A DNA stretch of 64,000 bases from JABMRW01 sp964396965 (GTDB lineage: Bacteria; Chloroflexota; Dehalococcoidia; Dehalococcoidales; BS750m-G39): contig CAYNGD010000007.1 of the NCBI GenBank assembly GCA_964396965.1, forward strand, positions 25,520-89,519, given 5' to 3'. The translations under genes were made by a program, and so were the position numbers. Below the pieces are notes generated by a model that saw nothing but the letters and a program-made list of their open reading frames with translations, searched no databases and was not told the origin of the DNA. Within the stretch, counting starts at the first letter, position 1. The number at the start of each line of letters is the position of its first letter. This document shows positions 1 through 7,489 of the stretch, piece by piece.

Positions 1-1131
1 CCGGTCACTCACCGTGGACTGGCATCCTCTTTTGCGGTCATTACTGGTCATGAGGACCCGAGCAAACTTGGCTCCAGCATCGCCTGGGAGAAGCTGACTG
101 CAGGCGTAGATACCTTAGTGTTCCTCATGGGAATGCGGAACTTGCCCCAGATAGTAGCCAAGTTACTGGAACACGGCAGACCTGCTGACACTCCTGTAGC
201 CGTGATTAAGGATGGAACCAGACCGGGGCAGAAAACAGTTACCGGCAATCTTAAGGACATTGTTGCCAGGGCAAGAGAGCAATCTCTCAACCCACCGGTA
301 GTAATCGTGGTGGGTGAGGTGGTCAGGCTCAGGGAAAAACTCTGTTGGTTTGACAATCGTCCCCTCTTTGGCAAACGTGTGCTGGTCACCAGGGCACGCC
401 ATCAGGCAAGCTCATTGAGCCAGCTTCTCTCTGAGCGCGGCGCTCAGCCTATTGAGTTACCCGCGATTGATATCCAGGCTTTAGCCCGTAGCGAAGAACC
501 CGACCGGGCTATCTCTAATTTGAGACAATACCAGTGGATAATCTTTACCAGCGTCAACGGTGTTGAAGCATTCTTTCAACGACTATATAACCTAAATTTA
601 GATGTTCGTGCCCTTGGGAATCTCAGGATTGGAGTGATTGGACCGGCCACCGCCAAGGCACTCAGGGGGCAGGGAGTAATCCCTGACTTCGTCCCCAAGG
701 TCTACTCTAGTGAAGGCATTATCGCCGGACTCAGAAGCTGGGATATTGCCGGTAAGCGCTTTTTGCTTCCCAGAGCTGATATGGCCGATAGGGAATTGAC
801 GAAAGGACTTACCCAACTGGGAGCTGAAGTGCATGAAATAGTCACTTACAGAACTGTCAGACCAACTGAAGAAATCTCTCAAGCTAGAGGTTTACTCCTA
901 TCAGGTGAAATTGATGTTATCACCTTCACCAGTTCATCAATGGTGTCCAACCTATTAGCAGCTTTTAGTAAAGAATTGTCAGCAATGAGTAGGGCTAAAG
1001 TTGCTTGTATTGGTCCCAAGACAGCGGATACTGCTGCCAAAGCCGGGATTAAGGTTGACATCGTTGCCAGGGAGCATACGATACCTGGTTTGGTAGCCGC
1101 TATCGAAGAATATTTTAAAGAGGAGACTTAA
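1..1131 (+). CDS. cobA-hemD: Uroporphyrinogen-III C-methyltransferase / uroporphyrinogen-III synthase fusion (5' truncated)
   Basis: The reading frame is open from the first base of the window, so the N-terminus lies outside. The first ~110 visible residues are the C-terminal half of a SUMT/CobA methyltransferase (motifs PVTHRG, ITGHEDP, GVDTLVFLMGM, DTPVAVI), which methylates uroporphyrinogen III to precorrin-2. After a short linker (from about GKRVLVTRA) comes a complete HemD domain, which cyclises hydroxymethylbilane to uroporphyrinogen III. Such fusions are known in anaerobes that make corrinoids or sirohaem. The stop codon is followed immediately by the hemB start (gap 0), indicating one operon and probable translational coupling. 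An internal ATG at 118 is not the true start, because conserved SUMT sequence lies upstream of it. Confidence 0.93.
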   Translation, partial: PVTHRGLASSFAVITGHEDPSKLGSSIAWEKLTAGVDTLVFLMGMRNLPQIVAKLLEHGRPADTPVAVIKDGTRPGQKTVTGNLKDIVARAREQSLNPPVVIVVGEVVRLREKLCWFDNRPLFGKRVLVTRARHQASSLSQLLSERGAQPIELPAIDIQALARSEEPDRAISNLRQYQWIIFTSVNGVEAFFQRLYNLNLDVRALGNLRIGVIGPATAKALRGQGVIPDFVPKVYSSEGIIAGLRSWDIAGKRFLLPRADMADRELTKGLTQLGAEVHEIVTYRTVRPTEEISQARGLLLSGEIDVITFTSSSMVSNLLAAFSKELSAMSRAKVACIGPKTADTAAKAGIKVDIVAREHTIPGLVAAIEEYFKEET

Positions 1132-2124
1132 ATGGCAATCTTTCCACAGTTACGTTTACGCCGCTTGCGCCGGACAGAGTCGCTAAGGGCACTGGTTCGG
1201 GAGAATCGGGTTGATATTAGCGATTTGGTTTACCCGCTGTTCGTTGTTGAGGGAAAGGGCATAAAGCAAGAGATATCTTCAATGCCGGGTGTTTTTCGCT
1301 TTTCTCCTGACCAATTATCACAAGAAACTGAGGAGGTAGCCAGACTTGGTATCCCTGCTGTTCTTTTGTTCGGTATACCTGAACACAAGGACGAATATGG
1401 GACAGCGGCTTACCATCCAGAGGGTGTTGTTCAGCAGGCGATACGAACCATAAAAAACTCGGTACCCAAGCTCTTGGTGGTAACCGATGTCTGCCTCTGC
1501 GAATATACCGCTCACGGGCACTGTGGCATAGTAGCTGATGGCGATGTAGACAATGACCAGACCTTACCTCTTCTGGCAAAAACGGCTATGTCCCATGTTA
1601 AAGCTGGCGCTGACATTGTTGCTCCCTCAGACATGATGGATGGCAGAGTGCAAGCAATTCGAGAGACACTGGATGAAGCCGGATTTGAGCATATACCCAT
1701 ACTTGCTTATGCGGCCAAGTATGCTTCTGCATTCTATGGACCTTTCCGTGAGGCGGCGGAGTCAGCGCCGCAGTTCGGCGACCGCCGTTCTTACCAGATG
1801 GACCCGTCCAATCTGCAAGAGGCGCTGAGAGAAATAGAACAGGATATCAACGAGGGGGCAGATATCATCATGGTCAAACCTGCTTTGGCTTATCTTGATG
1901 TATTACGGCGGGCACGTGATACCTTCAACTATCCCCTCGCGGCATATAATGTCAGCGGTGAATATGCTATGGTGAAAGCAGCTACCCAACAGGGTTGGCT
2001 GGAGGAGAAACGAACTGTGATGGAGATTCTCACTTCAATAAAGAGAGCCGGGGCAGATATCATTATTACCTACCATGCCAAAGATGTCGCTCGGTGGCTA
2101 CAGCCACGAGAAAGAAGTCTATGA
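1132..2124 (+). CDS. hemB: Delta-aminolevulinic acid dehydratase (porphobilinogen synthase)
   Basis: This 330-residue protein has normal HemB length. It condenses two 5-aminolevulinates to porphobilinogen in the cytoplasm. Visible family motifs are the N-terminal RLRRLRRT and LVYPLFVVEG, the metal-binding stretch VCLCEYTAHGHCG with its three cysteines, the Schiff-base lysine region AYAAKYASAFYGPFR, and MVKPALAYLD with the second active-site lysine. It starts directly at the end of the upstream cobA-hemD frame and its TGA overlaps the hemL ATG, so all three tetrapyrrole genes are probably translated from one message. Confidence 0.97.
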   Translation: MAIFPQLRLRRLRRTESLRALVRENRVDISDLVYPLFVVEGKGIKQEISSMPGVFRFSPDQLSQETEEVARLGIPAVLLFGIPEHKDEYGTAAYHPEGVVQQAIRTIKNSVPKLLVVTDVCLCEYTAHGHCGIVADGDVDNDQTLPLLAKTAMSHVKAGADIVAPSDMMDGRVQAIRETLDEAGFEHIPILAYAAKYASAFYGPFREAAESAPQFGDRRSYQMDPSNLQEALREIEQDINEGADIIMVKPALAYLDVLRRARDTFNYPLAAYNVSGEYAMVKAATQQGWLEEKRTVMEILTSIKRAGADIIITYHAKDVARWLQPRERSL

Positions 2125-3413
2125 ATTTAGAGCGCTCTCAAAAACTGTTTGATGAAGCCCAAAACTATTTACCCGGTGGCGTTGATAGCCCGGTGCGCGC
2201 CTTCAAGGCAGTTGGGGGAACTCCACCTTTTATAGCAAGGGGGCAGGGTGCAAAGATTTATGACGCGGACGGCAACGAGTACACTGACTACGTCTGTTCC
2301 TGGGGGTCTCTCATCTTGGGGCATTCTCACCCCGAGGTAGTCGCAGCCCTGAAAAAAGCCGTGGAGCGGGGGGCAAGTTACGGTGCTCCCACTCAACTGG
2401 AGGTAGACCTGGCCAAGATGATTTCCACCGCGATGCCTTCCATTGAAATGATTCGTTTTGTAAACTCGGGCACAGAAGCCACCATGACAGCACTGCGTTT
2501 GGCAAGGGCGTACACCAAAAGAGACATAATTGTAAAGTTTGGCGGGGGCTATCATGGTCATGCCGATGGTTTGCTTGCTAAAGGTGGCTCAGGTTTAACG
2601 ACTTTCGGAATACCTGATTCCCCCGGTGTTCCTTCAGGTTATGTGCAAAACACTCTAACGGCACCGTACAATAATGCTAAAGCCGTGGAGCAACTTTTCC
2701 AGCGCTATCCTAAAGAAATTGCGGCGATAATAGTCGAACCAGTGGCAGCCAACATGGGCGTAATAATGCCTCAGCCTGGTTTTTTGGACAACCTGCGCAG
2801 GCTGACTAAGGAGTTTGGTGCCCTCCTTATTTTTGACGAGGTCATTACCGGCTTTCGTGTCGCTTATGGAGGAGCTCAAGCTCTCTATAGTGTTATTCCT
2901 GACCTGACCTGTCTTGGGAAAATCATCGGCGGTGGACTCCCAGTCGGCGCTTATGGGGGAAGAAGAGAGATTATGGAAATGATGGCTCCGGTAGGGCCAG
3001 TCTATCAGGCAGGGACACTCTCAGGAAATCCTTTAGCAATGACCGCCGGAATAGAGACAGTTAGAGCCTTGAACCACCCCGGGGTCTATAGTCAACTGGA
3101 AAACAAAGCAGCAAGTCTCCAAGAGGGAATAGCTGCTGTCGCAGCTAAAGCTGGTATGCATTTGCATATTTCGCGTGTCGCCTCACTTCTTACAGTGTTT
3201 TTCACCGATAGTCCGGTAGTTGACTATGAATCAGCAAAGAAGAGTAATGCCACACTGTTCAGCCGATTCTTCCACAGTCTGCTGGAGGGGGGCATCTACT
3301 GGCCACCCTCTCAATTTGAGGCGATTTTTGTCTCGCTGGCGCATACTGATAATGATATTCAGACCACAGCCAATACAATTGGTAAGGTTTTTAGCCGTCT
3401 ACGCAGGCAATAG
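2121..3413 (+). CDS. hemL: Glutamate-1-semialdehyde 2,1-aminomutase
   Basis: A class-III PLP aminotransferase of 430 residues that isomerises glutamate-1-semialdehyde to 5-aminolevulinate. The start is the ATG at 2121 (protein begins MNLERSQKLF), which overlaps the hemB stop as ATGA; upstream in-frame codons belong to another frame of hemB. Recognisable features are PGGVDSPVRAF near the N-terminus, the PLP pocket FVNSGTEATM, the LIFDEVITGFR motif, and the PLP lysine in CLGKIIGGGLPVGAYGG. It is the last gene of the tetrapyrrole operon and is followed after 28 bases by a convergent gene. No hemA or hemC is visible; they are probably just upstream of the window. Confidence 0.96.
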   Translation: MNLERSQKLFDEAQNYLPGGVDSPVRAFKAVGGTPPFIARGQGAKIYDADGNEYTDYVCSWGSLILGHSHPEVVAALKKAVERGASYGAPTQLEVDLAKMISTAMPSIEMIRFVNSGTEATMTALRLARAYTKRDIIVKFGGGYHGHADGLLAKGGSGLTTFGIPDSPGVPSGYVQNTLTAPYNNAKAVEQLFQRYPKEIAAIIVEPVAANMGVIMPQPGFLDNLRRLTKEFGALLIFDEVITGFRVAYGGAQALYSVIPDLTCLGKIIGGGLPVGAYGGRREIMEMMAPVGPVYQAGTLSGNPLAMTAGIETVRALNHPGVYSQLENKAASLQEGIAAVAAKAGMHLHISRVASLLTVFFTDSPVVDYESAKKSNATLFSRFFHSLLEGGIYWPPSQFEAIFVSLAHTDNDIQTTANTIGKVFSRLRRQ

Positions 3414-3441
3414 GCCCACTATGAGACAATTTTCTGCCAAG

Positions 3442-4065
3442 CTAACGTTGATATGTACCCGTAAGCTGACCTTGAGCAAGAATGTGCCCTTTCATAGCGT
3501 CAACAATTTGTTTCTTAGACGCGCCGGGCTTTGAATCTAAGGACTTGTCCAGCGCATAGAGCATGAAAAGGTATCGGTGTGCAGAACCACGCGGTGGGCA
3601 AGGACCACTGTAGCCAATCCTGCCAAAGTCATTCTTCCCCTGCAAAGCCCCGTTCTGAAGTCGCTCCTGAGCAGCGATATCCTCTCCAAGCAGGCGGGCA
3701 CTAGCTGGGAGGTTGAACAAAACCCAGTGTGTAAACACGCCCCCAGGAGCATCCAGATCATCAATTATCAGAGCAATGGCCTGAGTATTCTGTGGTGGCT
3801 CACCCCATGCGAGCGGAGGAGATATATCCTGTCCATCACAGGTGTACTTGATGGGTATCTTGTCCCCTTCTTTGAAGGCAGTGCTGGATAGTGACAATGT
3901 CATCTCATCCTCCTTTTGCGGCGCTGGTGCTTCTCTGGCGCAGGCTATCATAGTTGGGGAAATTACGATCAATATTGCAAGCAATAAGACCACCTGCCTA
4001 ACAAGAACTGCCCCAACACAGCTTTCAAGATCACGAACTATTCTTGATACGAAGTTGAATAGCAA
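3442..4065 (-). CDS. YbhB/YbcL-family (PEBP, Raf kinase inhibitor-like) protein, probably membrane-anchored
   Basis: 207 residues from a TTG start. A hydrophobic segment (about residues 22-42, VVLLLAILIVIS) ends in TMIACA, which may be a weak lipobox or a signal cleavage site. The rest is a PEBP domain: IPIKYTCDGQDISPPL, ALIIDDLDAPGG, FTHWVLFNLP, the GRIGYSGPCPPRG anion-binding loop and HRYLFMLYALD. Bacterial PEBP proteins are of unclear function; they bind anionic ligands and some inhibit serine proteases. The exact start is uncertain: the TTG has an AGGA directly against it, and a GTG nearer the hydrophobic core is possible. Convergent with hemL. Confidence 0.85.
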   Translation of the reverse strand: MLFNFVSRIVRDLESCVGAVLVRQVVLLLAILIVISPTMIACAREAPAPQKEDEMTLSLSSTAFKEGDKIPIKYTCDGQDISPPLAWGEPPQNTQAIALIIDDLDAPGGVFTHWVLFNLPASARLLGEDIAAQERLQNGALQGKNDFGRIGYSGPCPPRGSAHRYLFMLYALDKSLDSKPGASKKQIVDAMKGHILAQGQLTGTYQR

Positions 4066-4213
4066 TCCTTTTCTCTAAAGGCCATTTCTGTCGGGTGTTT
4101 GTATTCGCATTCTAAATCTGTTTTGGCTCTTGGTCAATGCACGGGGTATTCATTGATGCGTATGGATTCTGGGGCGAGAGTCAGGATCGAATAGTTAGAG
4201 TATCATGTCAAAA

Positions 4214-4241
4214 TTTTCACCTGAAAAAGGTGTAGTATAAT
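4214..4241 (+). promoter_or_regulatory. Possible sigma-70 promoter upstream of the tRNA-like remnant
   Basis: TTTTCA (4214-4219), 16-base spacer, perfect TATAAT (4236-4241). It points at the tRNA-like sequence starting about 19 bases further on. The spacer contains an imperfect CACCT...AGGTG hairpin. The prediction is based only on consensus match. Confidence 0.4.
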
Positions 4242-4259
4242 AACTACAAATCAGAAAAA

Positions 4260-4329
4260 GGGAGGTCAAGAATGGAGAACTTGTGCCATAGCACGCAGGA
4301 GGTCACAAGTTCAAGTCTTGTACCGCCCG
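4260..4329 (+). pseudogene. Degenerate tRNA-like sequence (tRNA remnant)
   Basis: GGGAGGT (4260-4266) can pair with ACCGCCC (4322-4328) at six of seven positions, as in an acceptor stem. A perfect T-arm follows the expected layout: ACAAG, loop TTCAAGT, CTTGT (4305-4321), preceded by a variable-loop-like AGGTC. A CAAG/CTTG pair with a GG-containing loop could be a D-arm. The anticodon region does not fold into a 5-bp stem with a 7-base loop and appears shortened, with only a GTGC/GCAC hairpin. I read this as a decayed or deleted tRNA gene. A small structured RNA is an alternative. Confidence 0.4.
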
Positions 4330-4558
4330 CTTACTGTACAATACGTAGAACTGTTCTGAATACCTACAACCTCGAAATGAACGCATTCCTCTTTCGAGCT
4401 TTTCAATAACCTTTCCCATGACGCAAAAGCCTGAGGAGCTACTTGTTTGAGTCTTTGTCTTTCTTTCTACGTCTCCATCTGTAAATTATGATAACAATTA
4501 TGAGGACTACGACAATTAAACTTGCTCGCAGAATTATGCCACCAACATTCATATCAAA

Positions 4559-5296
4559 TCACGTCCATTTGGTGAGTATCTCTTCTCTCTGAAATGTCTT
4601 TGTGCTCAGGAAGAAAAGAATAATGTCCGCAGCCATAATGACGGCAGAAATAATGAGGATATTCCCGGTGTTCAGCGATATTGCCCCGACCTCGCTGGCA
4701 ACATAAACGGCGGCTAAAGGAAGCACAATAAAGAGACCCTGCATCTGGGCGGAGCGTGGGTCGCTGGCTCTCGAAGAGACAATGACACTCCATTCGATAG
4801 AAAGAATGGCTGAAATCGGCACCATCAGGAGAAGTATTATCCCGATAGTCCAGTTCGGGAAATATAAATAGCCCAGGGTGTTATGGGTCACCAGGTCAGA
4901 TAACGCCATGAAAATGATAGCACTGATGTAGATTGCGGCAGCGGATGGGATAAAGGCGGCAATGCTCTTGCCGAGGAGAAGCTCACTATCTGTAATTGGG
5001 GCCGCCAGGAGCGGTTCGAGGCTTTTCTCGATCTTTTCGCCGACCAGGCTATAGGAGGCCAGGACGGTAGGTAGTGACGATGCCCCGATGATGAAGAAGA
5101 AAGAAAATGCGTTCATAATGGTCAATAGCTGCGCACCATGAAGGCCTCCCTGTCTTGCGCCCGCAAAACGGAGTACAAATGGAAGCCCGATACCGATTAT
5201 AACAGGAAATATAATTAATGAGTTGACGGCGTACCTTTTTCTCAGGAGCACCCTCATATCCTTGGTAGCGACAATCCAGGCCTTCGAGATTCTCAT
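4559..5296 (-). CDS. ABC-2 type transporter permease
   Basis: 245 residues with about six hydrophobic segments: SLIIFPVIIGIGLPFVLRF, FSFFFIIGASSLP, FIPSAAAIYISAIIF, TIGIILLLMVPISAIL, GLFIVLPLAAVYVA and ILIISAVIMAADIILFF. The cytoplasmic loop GEKIEKSLEPLLAAPITDSELLLGK is typical of ABC-2/NatB-like permeases. Its ATG overlaps the TGA of the ATPase gene just upstream, so the two form an exporter operon. The substrate cannot be told from sequence. Confidence 0.85.
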   Translation of the reverse strand: MRISKAWIVATKDMRVLLRKRYAVNSLIIFPVIIGIGLPFVLRFAGARQGGLHGAQLLTIMNAFSFFFIIGASSLPTVLASYSLVGEKIEKSLEPLLAAPITDSELLLGKSIAAFIPSAAAIYISAIIFMALSDLVTHNTLGYLYFPNWTIGIILLLMVPISAILSIEWSVIVSSRASDPRSAQMQGLFIVLPLAAVYVASEVGAISLNTGNILIISAVIMAADIILFFLSTKTFQREEILTKWT

Positions 5297-6213
5297 TTCG
5301 TTCCCTTCGTGATTTGCAAGTATACGTCTTCTAGTGTCGGGACAAGCTGGGTGACCTCCAGAATCTGACCTCCGTTTGAGGTGATGGCCGCAATGATAGC
5401 CGGATTCTCTTTGTTAGGGTCGGTCACATCAATAATTAGCTTGTTGTCGGAGACTTCAATCTTGTTTGGAATGAGCTTTCTTAATTCACTAACCAGAGTC
5501 TCGCTTACTTGAGCCAGTCTAATCTCTGTTTTGGGTCTGGAGAGAGATTCCCTCAGTTGTTCGGGGGTGCCGATGGTCAGTAATTTCGTTTTTAATATAC
5601 CGATTCGGTCGCATATTCTCTGGGCCTCATCAAGATTATGGGTGTTGAGGAAAATGGTCCTGCCTTGCTTCTTGACCTCCAGTATAAAATCCCTGACGGT
5701 CTTGGCTGATTCCGGGTCCAAGTTGGCGGTCGGCTCATCCATGAACAGTATTTTCGGCTCATGAACCAGGGCACGGGCTAACGCCAGCTTCTGCCTCATC
5801 CCTTTGGAAAACGAACCCGCCCGGTCGTCTTTCCTCTCCCAGAGTCCCAGCATTTTGAGAAAATGCTCGATGTTTTCCTTCCTGCGCCCTTCAGGACACT
5901 CATAAAGTTTTCCATAGAAGTCGAGGTTCTCGAAGGCAGTCAAATCGTCGTAAAGGCCGACATTGTCCGGGACCAGGCCAACCATTTTCCTGATTAGCAG
6001 GGAATCGGCTGCTTTGCCTATCTGATAGTCAGCTATCCTGGCCTCGCCGCTGGTCATCGAGATTAGGCAGCAGAGCATTCTTATGGTTGTGGTCTTGCCG
6101 GCGCCGTTCGGCCCGAGAAATCCAAAGACCTCGCCTTCCTTAACCCTAAAGGTAAGCCCCTCAACCGCGGTGACTTCGCCAAACTTCTTAGTAAGTTTTT
6201 CAACAGTTATCAT
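5293..6213 (-). CDS. ABC transporter ATP-binding protein (export type)
   Basis: 306 residues. Walker A is GPNGAGKTTT (about residues 35-44), the signature SFSKGMRQKLALARAL, Walker B ILFMDEPTANLDP and the H-loop NTHNLDE. The C-terminal ~90 residues form the DUF4162-like tail common in NatA/CcmA-type ATPases partnered with ABC-2 permeases. It overlaps the permease start by four bases. It probably powers export of a small molecule, peptide or lipid; a drug or ion role is possible but not shown. Confidence 0.9.
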   Translation of the reverse strand: MITVEKLTKKFGEVTAVEGLTFRVKEGEVFGFLGPNGAGKTTTIRMLCCLISMTSGEARIADYQIGKAADSLLIRKMVGLVPDNVGLYDDLTAFENLDFYGKLYECPEGRRKENIEHFLKMLGLWERKDDRAGSFSKGMRQKLALARALVHEPKILFMDEPTANLDPESAKTVRDFILEVKKQGRTIFLNTHNLDEAQRICDRIGILKTKLLTIGTPEQLRESLSRPKTEIRLAQVSETLVSELRKLIPNKIEVSDNKLIIDVTDPNKENPAIIAAITSNGGQILEVTQLVPTLEDVYLQITKGTK

Positions 6214-6505
6214 AGCATGGCGCCCAGACCACCGAATATGAATAATGGACTCTTATCTATGCTTCGCATGTAAACACCTTAACTTGAAATTAAGACTAAT
6301 TCTGTGCGTAATATTAAACCTCTATAAATGGAATAGTCATAAAATCGGCGAGGAAAAGATGACAGATTTATTACATTTTCGCAGATGAAGGTTAACAGCT
6401 CTTCAAAATCAAATTGTGCTCAAGGTCACAGGCTGAACGCCAGCTCAAAAATCACAGTTCTACCTACCGTACAGTACCGCCCACCACAGCAGAGTTTGGC
6501 CTTCG

Positions 6506-6685
6506 GCCACTATAAGGGATAATGGCACGGGCTTCCAACTTCCGGAAAACCTTGGGGCTCTGCTATACAAAGGCAAACTGGGCTTGACTGGGATACAGGA
6601 GCGAGTGCAGTTACTCGGCGGCAGCTTAAAGCTGAGTTCCGAGTTAGGTAAGGGCACTACAGTATTTGTCGAGGCTCCAATCTAG
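6506..6685 (+). pseudogene. C-terminal remnant of a NarX/DegS-type sensor histidine kinase
   Basis: Read in the frame ending at the TAG at 6683-6685, the DNA encodes a kinase ATPase tail: ATIRDNGTGF (N/G1 box), then GKLGLTGIQERVQLLGG, then GKGTTVFVEAPI and a stop. This closely parallels the end of the intact kinase at 27739-29208, which has TVTDNGRGF, GKLGLAGMQERARLLGG and GQGTTLVVDVPG. No start codon, histidine box or PAS domain can be found upstream in any frame. It is therefore a truncated pseudogene rather than a functional small protein. Confidence 0.75.
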
Positions 6686-6736
6686 CCGCTGAAAGATGCT
6701 ATTTCATTACTTATGGCAAAATAAATTCCCACTTTG

Positions 6737-6782
6737 TCCTATAGGCTCGCATTATATGAGTTCATTTATGAATGGTCAATAC
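6737..6782 (+). repeat. Dispersed ~46-bp repeat, copy 1
   Basis: The 36 bases 6747-6782 match 11530-11565 at 31 of 36 positions without gaps; a TCCT-containing extension upstream also aligns with a one-base gap. Both copies are intergenic. A weaker third likeness (core TCGTTTATGA) is seen at about 35412-35425. Nature unknown: possibly a decayed mobile-element end or a shared regulatory segment. Confidence 0.5.
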
Positions 6783-6805
6783 TAAGAATCAATATTCGAT
6801 AGCAT

Positions 6806-6835
6806 TTGACGTGGCCCCTAGAATTGACCTATGAT
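6806..6835 (+). promoter_or_regulatory. Predicted promoter of the MarR-family gene
   Basis: TTGACG (6806-6811), 18-base spacer, TATGAT (6830-6835), each matching the sigma-70 consensus at five of six positions. It lies 47 bases upstream of the MarR start, with an AAGGGG Shine-Dalgarno-like stretch in between. Confidence 0.5.
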
Positions 6836-6882
6836 ATTCTCTTGTTGTCCCTAAAAAGTCACCTAAGGGGTGTCAGAGTAAT

Positions 6883-7365
6883 ATGAGTAGTTTAATAGAG
6901 GTAGACCTTAAAGATGTCGTGCCAAGCACATTTATGCTATTCGTGCAGACGGCGCAGGCAGTGCTGAAGTACACAGATGCCTATTTGTACCGAAGAACAC
7001 GCTTGTCAGTAAGCAAGCTAATAGTTCTTAAAGCCCTGTCTATCAATGGTCAGGGCATGATGCCTTCTAAGATAGCCGAGTGGACTGGTACCGAGAGGAA
7101 TAATATCACTTCGCTAATCAGCCGCATGCAGCAGGAAGGTCTGGTAACCACCAAGCGCAACAGTAGCGACAAAAGATTGGTGAATGTCAAGCTGACTGAC
7201 AAGGGACGGGAAGTTCTCGGTCAGGCTATTCCGGTGGCTCAAGAAGTTGTTAACCAGGTGATGTCATCAATCACTGAAAGTGACGCCGCCCTGCTCAAAG
7301 AAAAGCTAAGAGTCCTTAGGCAAAATGCCCACCATGGCTTGGATGCCCTGGCTAAACGTGTTTAA
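6883..7365 (+). CDS. MarR-family transcriptional regulator
   Basis: 160 residues. The winged helix-turn-helix spans about residues 45-115: LSVSKLIVLKALS, MPSKIAEWTGTERNNITSLI (recognition helix), GLVTTKRNSSDKRLVNVKLT (wing) and TDKGREVL. Flanking helices at both ends would form the dimer interface. MarR proteins usually repress nearby export or stress genes when no ligand is bound. The two ABC-2 exporter genes lie upstream and divergent, across the 669-base gap, and are plausible targets, but no shared operator was found. Confidence 0.88.
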   Translation: MSSLIEVDLKDVVPSTFMLFVQTAQAVLKYTDAYLYRRTRLSVSKLIVLKALSINGQGMMPSKIAEWTGTERNNITSLISRMQQEGLVTTKRNSSDKRLVNVKLTDKGREVLGQAIPVAQEVVNQVMSSITESDAALLKEKLRVLRQNAHHGLDALAKRV

Positions 7366-7489
7366 CCTCGAATCCATTAGAAAAAAGCTCCCACCATTCA
7401 CGGCTTAAAAAGCTATTCTATTTACTCAAAGCTGGCCCTACCGCAATTTCTGTAATAATCTGCAGAGAGTGAGGTAATTGGATAGCTAG

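Larger units (their letters stand above)
4066..4558. other. AT-rich intergenic region with promoter and tRNA-like remnant
   Basis: 493 bases without a convincing protein gene. It holds a possible forward promoter (4214-4241) followed by a degenerate tRNA-like sequence (4260-4329). The remainder shows no frame that resembles a known protein. A short hairpin CACCT/AGGTG at about 4219-4234 lies inside the promoter spacer. Confidence 0.5.
6214..6882. other. Intergenic region with histidine-kinase remnant, dispersed repeat and MarR promoter
   Basis: 669 bases. From left to right it holds an AT-rich leader of the ABC operon, a decayed kinase C-terminus (6506-6685), one copy of a dispersed repeat (6737-6782) and a promoter for the MarR gene (6806-6835). 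The kinase remnant indicates past gene loss or rearrangement here. Confidence 0.6.

Noticed and set aside
6469..6486. A 16-base sequence GTACCGCCCACCACAG shared with 15851-15866, ending like a tRNA CCA
   Set aside because: A 16-base match is close to what chance allows in 64 kb on two strands. Neither place has a T-arm, and flanking bases do not align.
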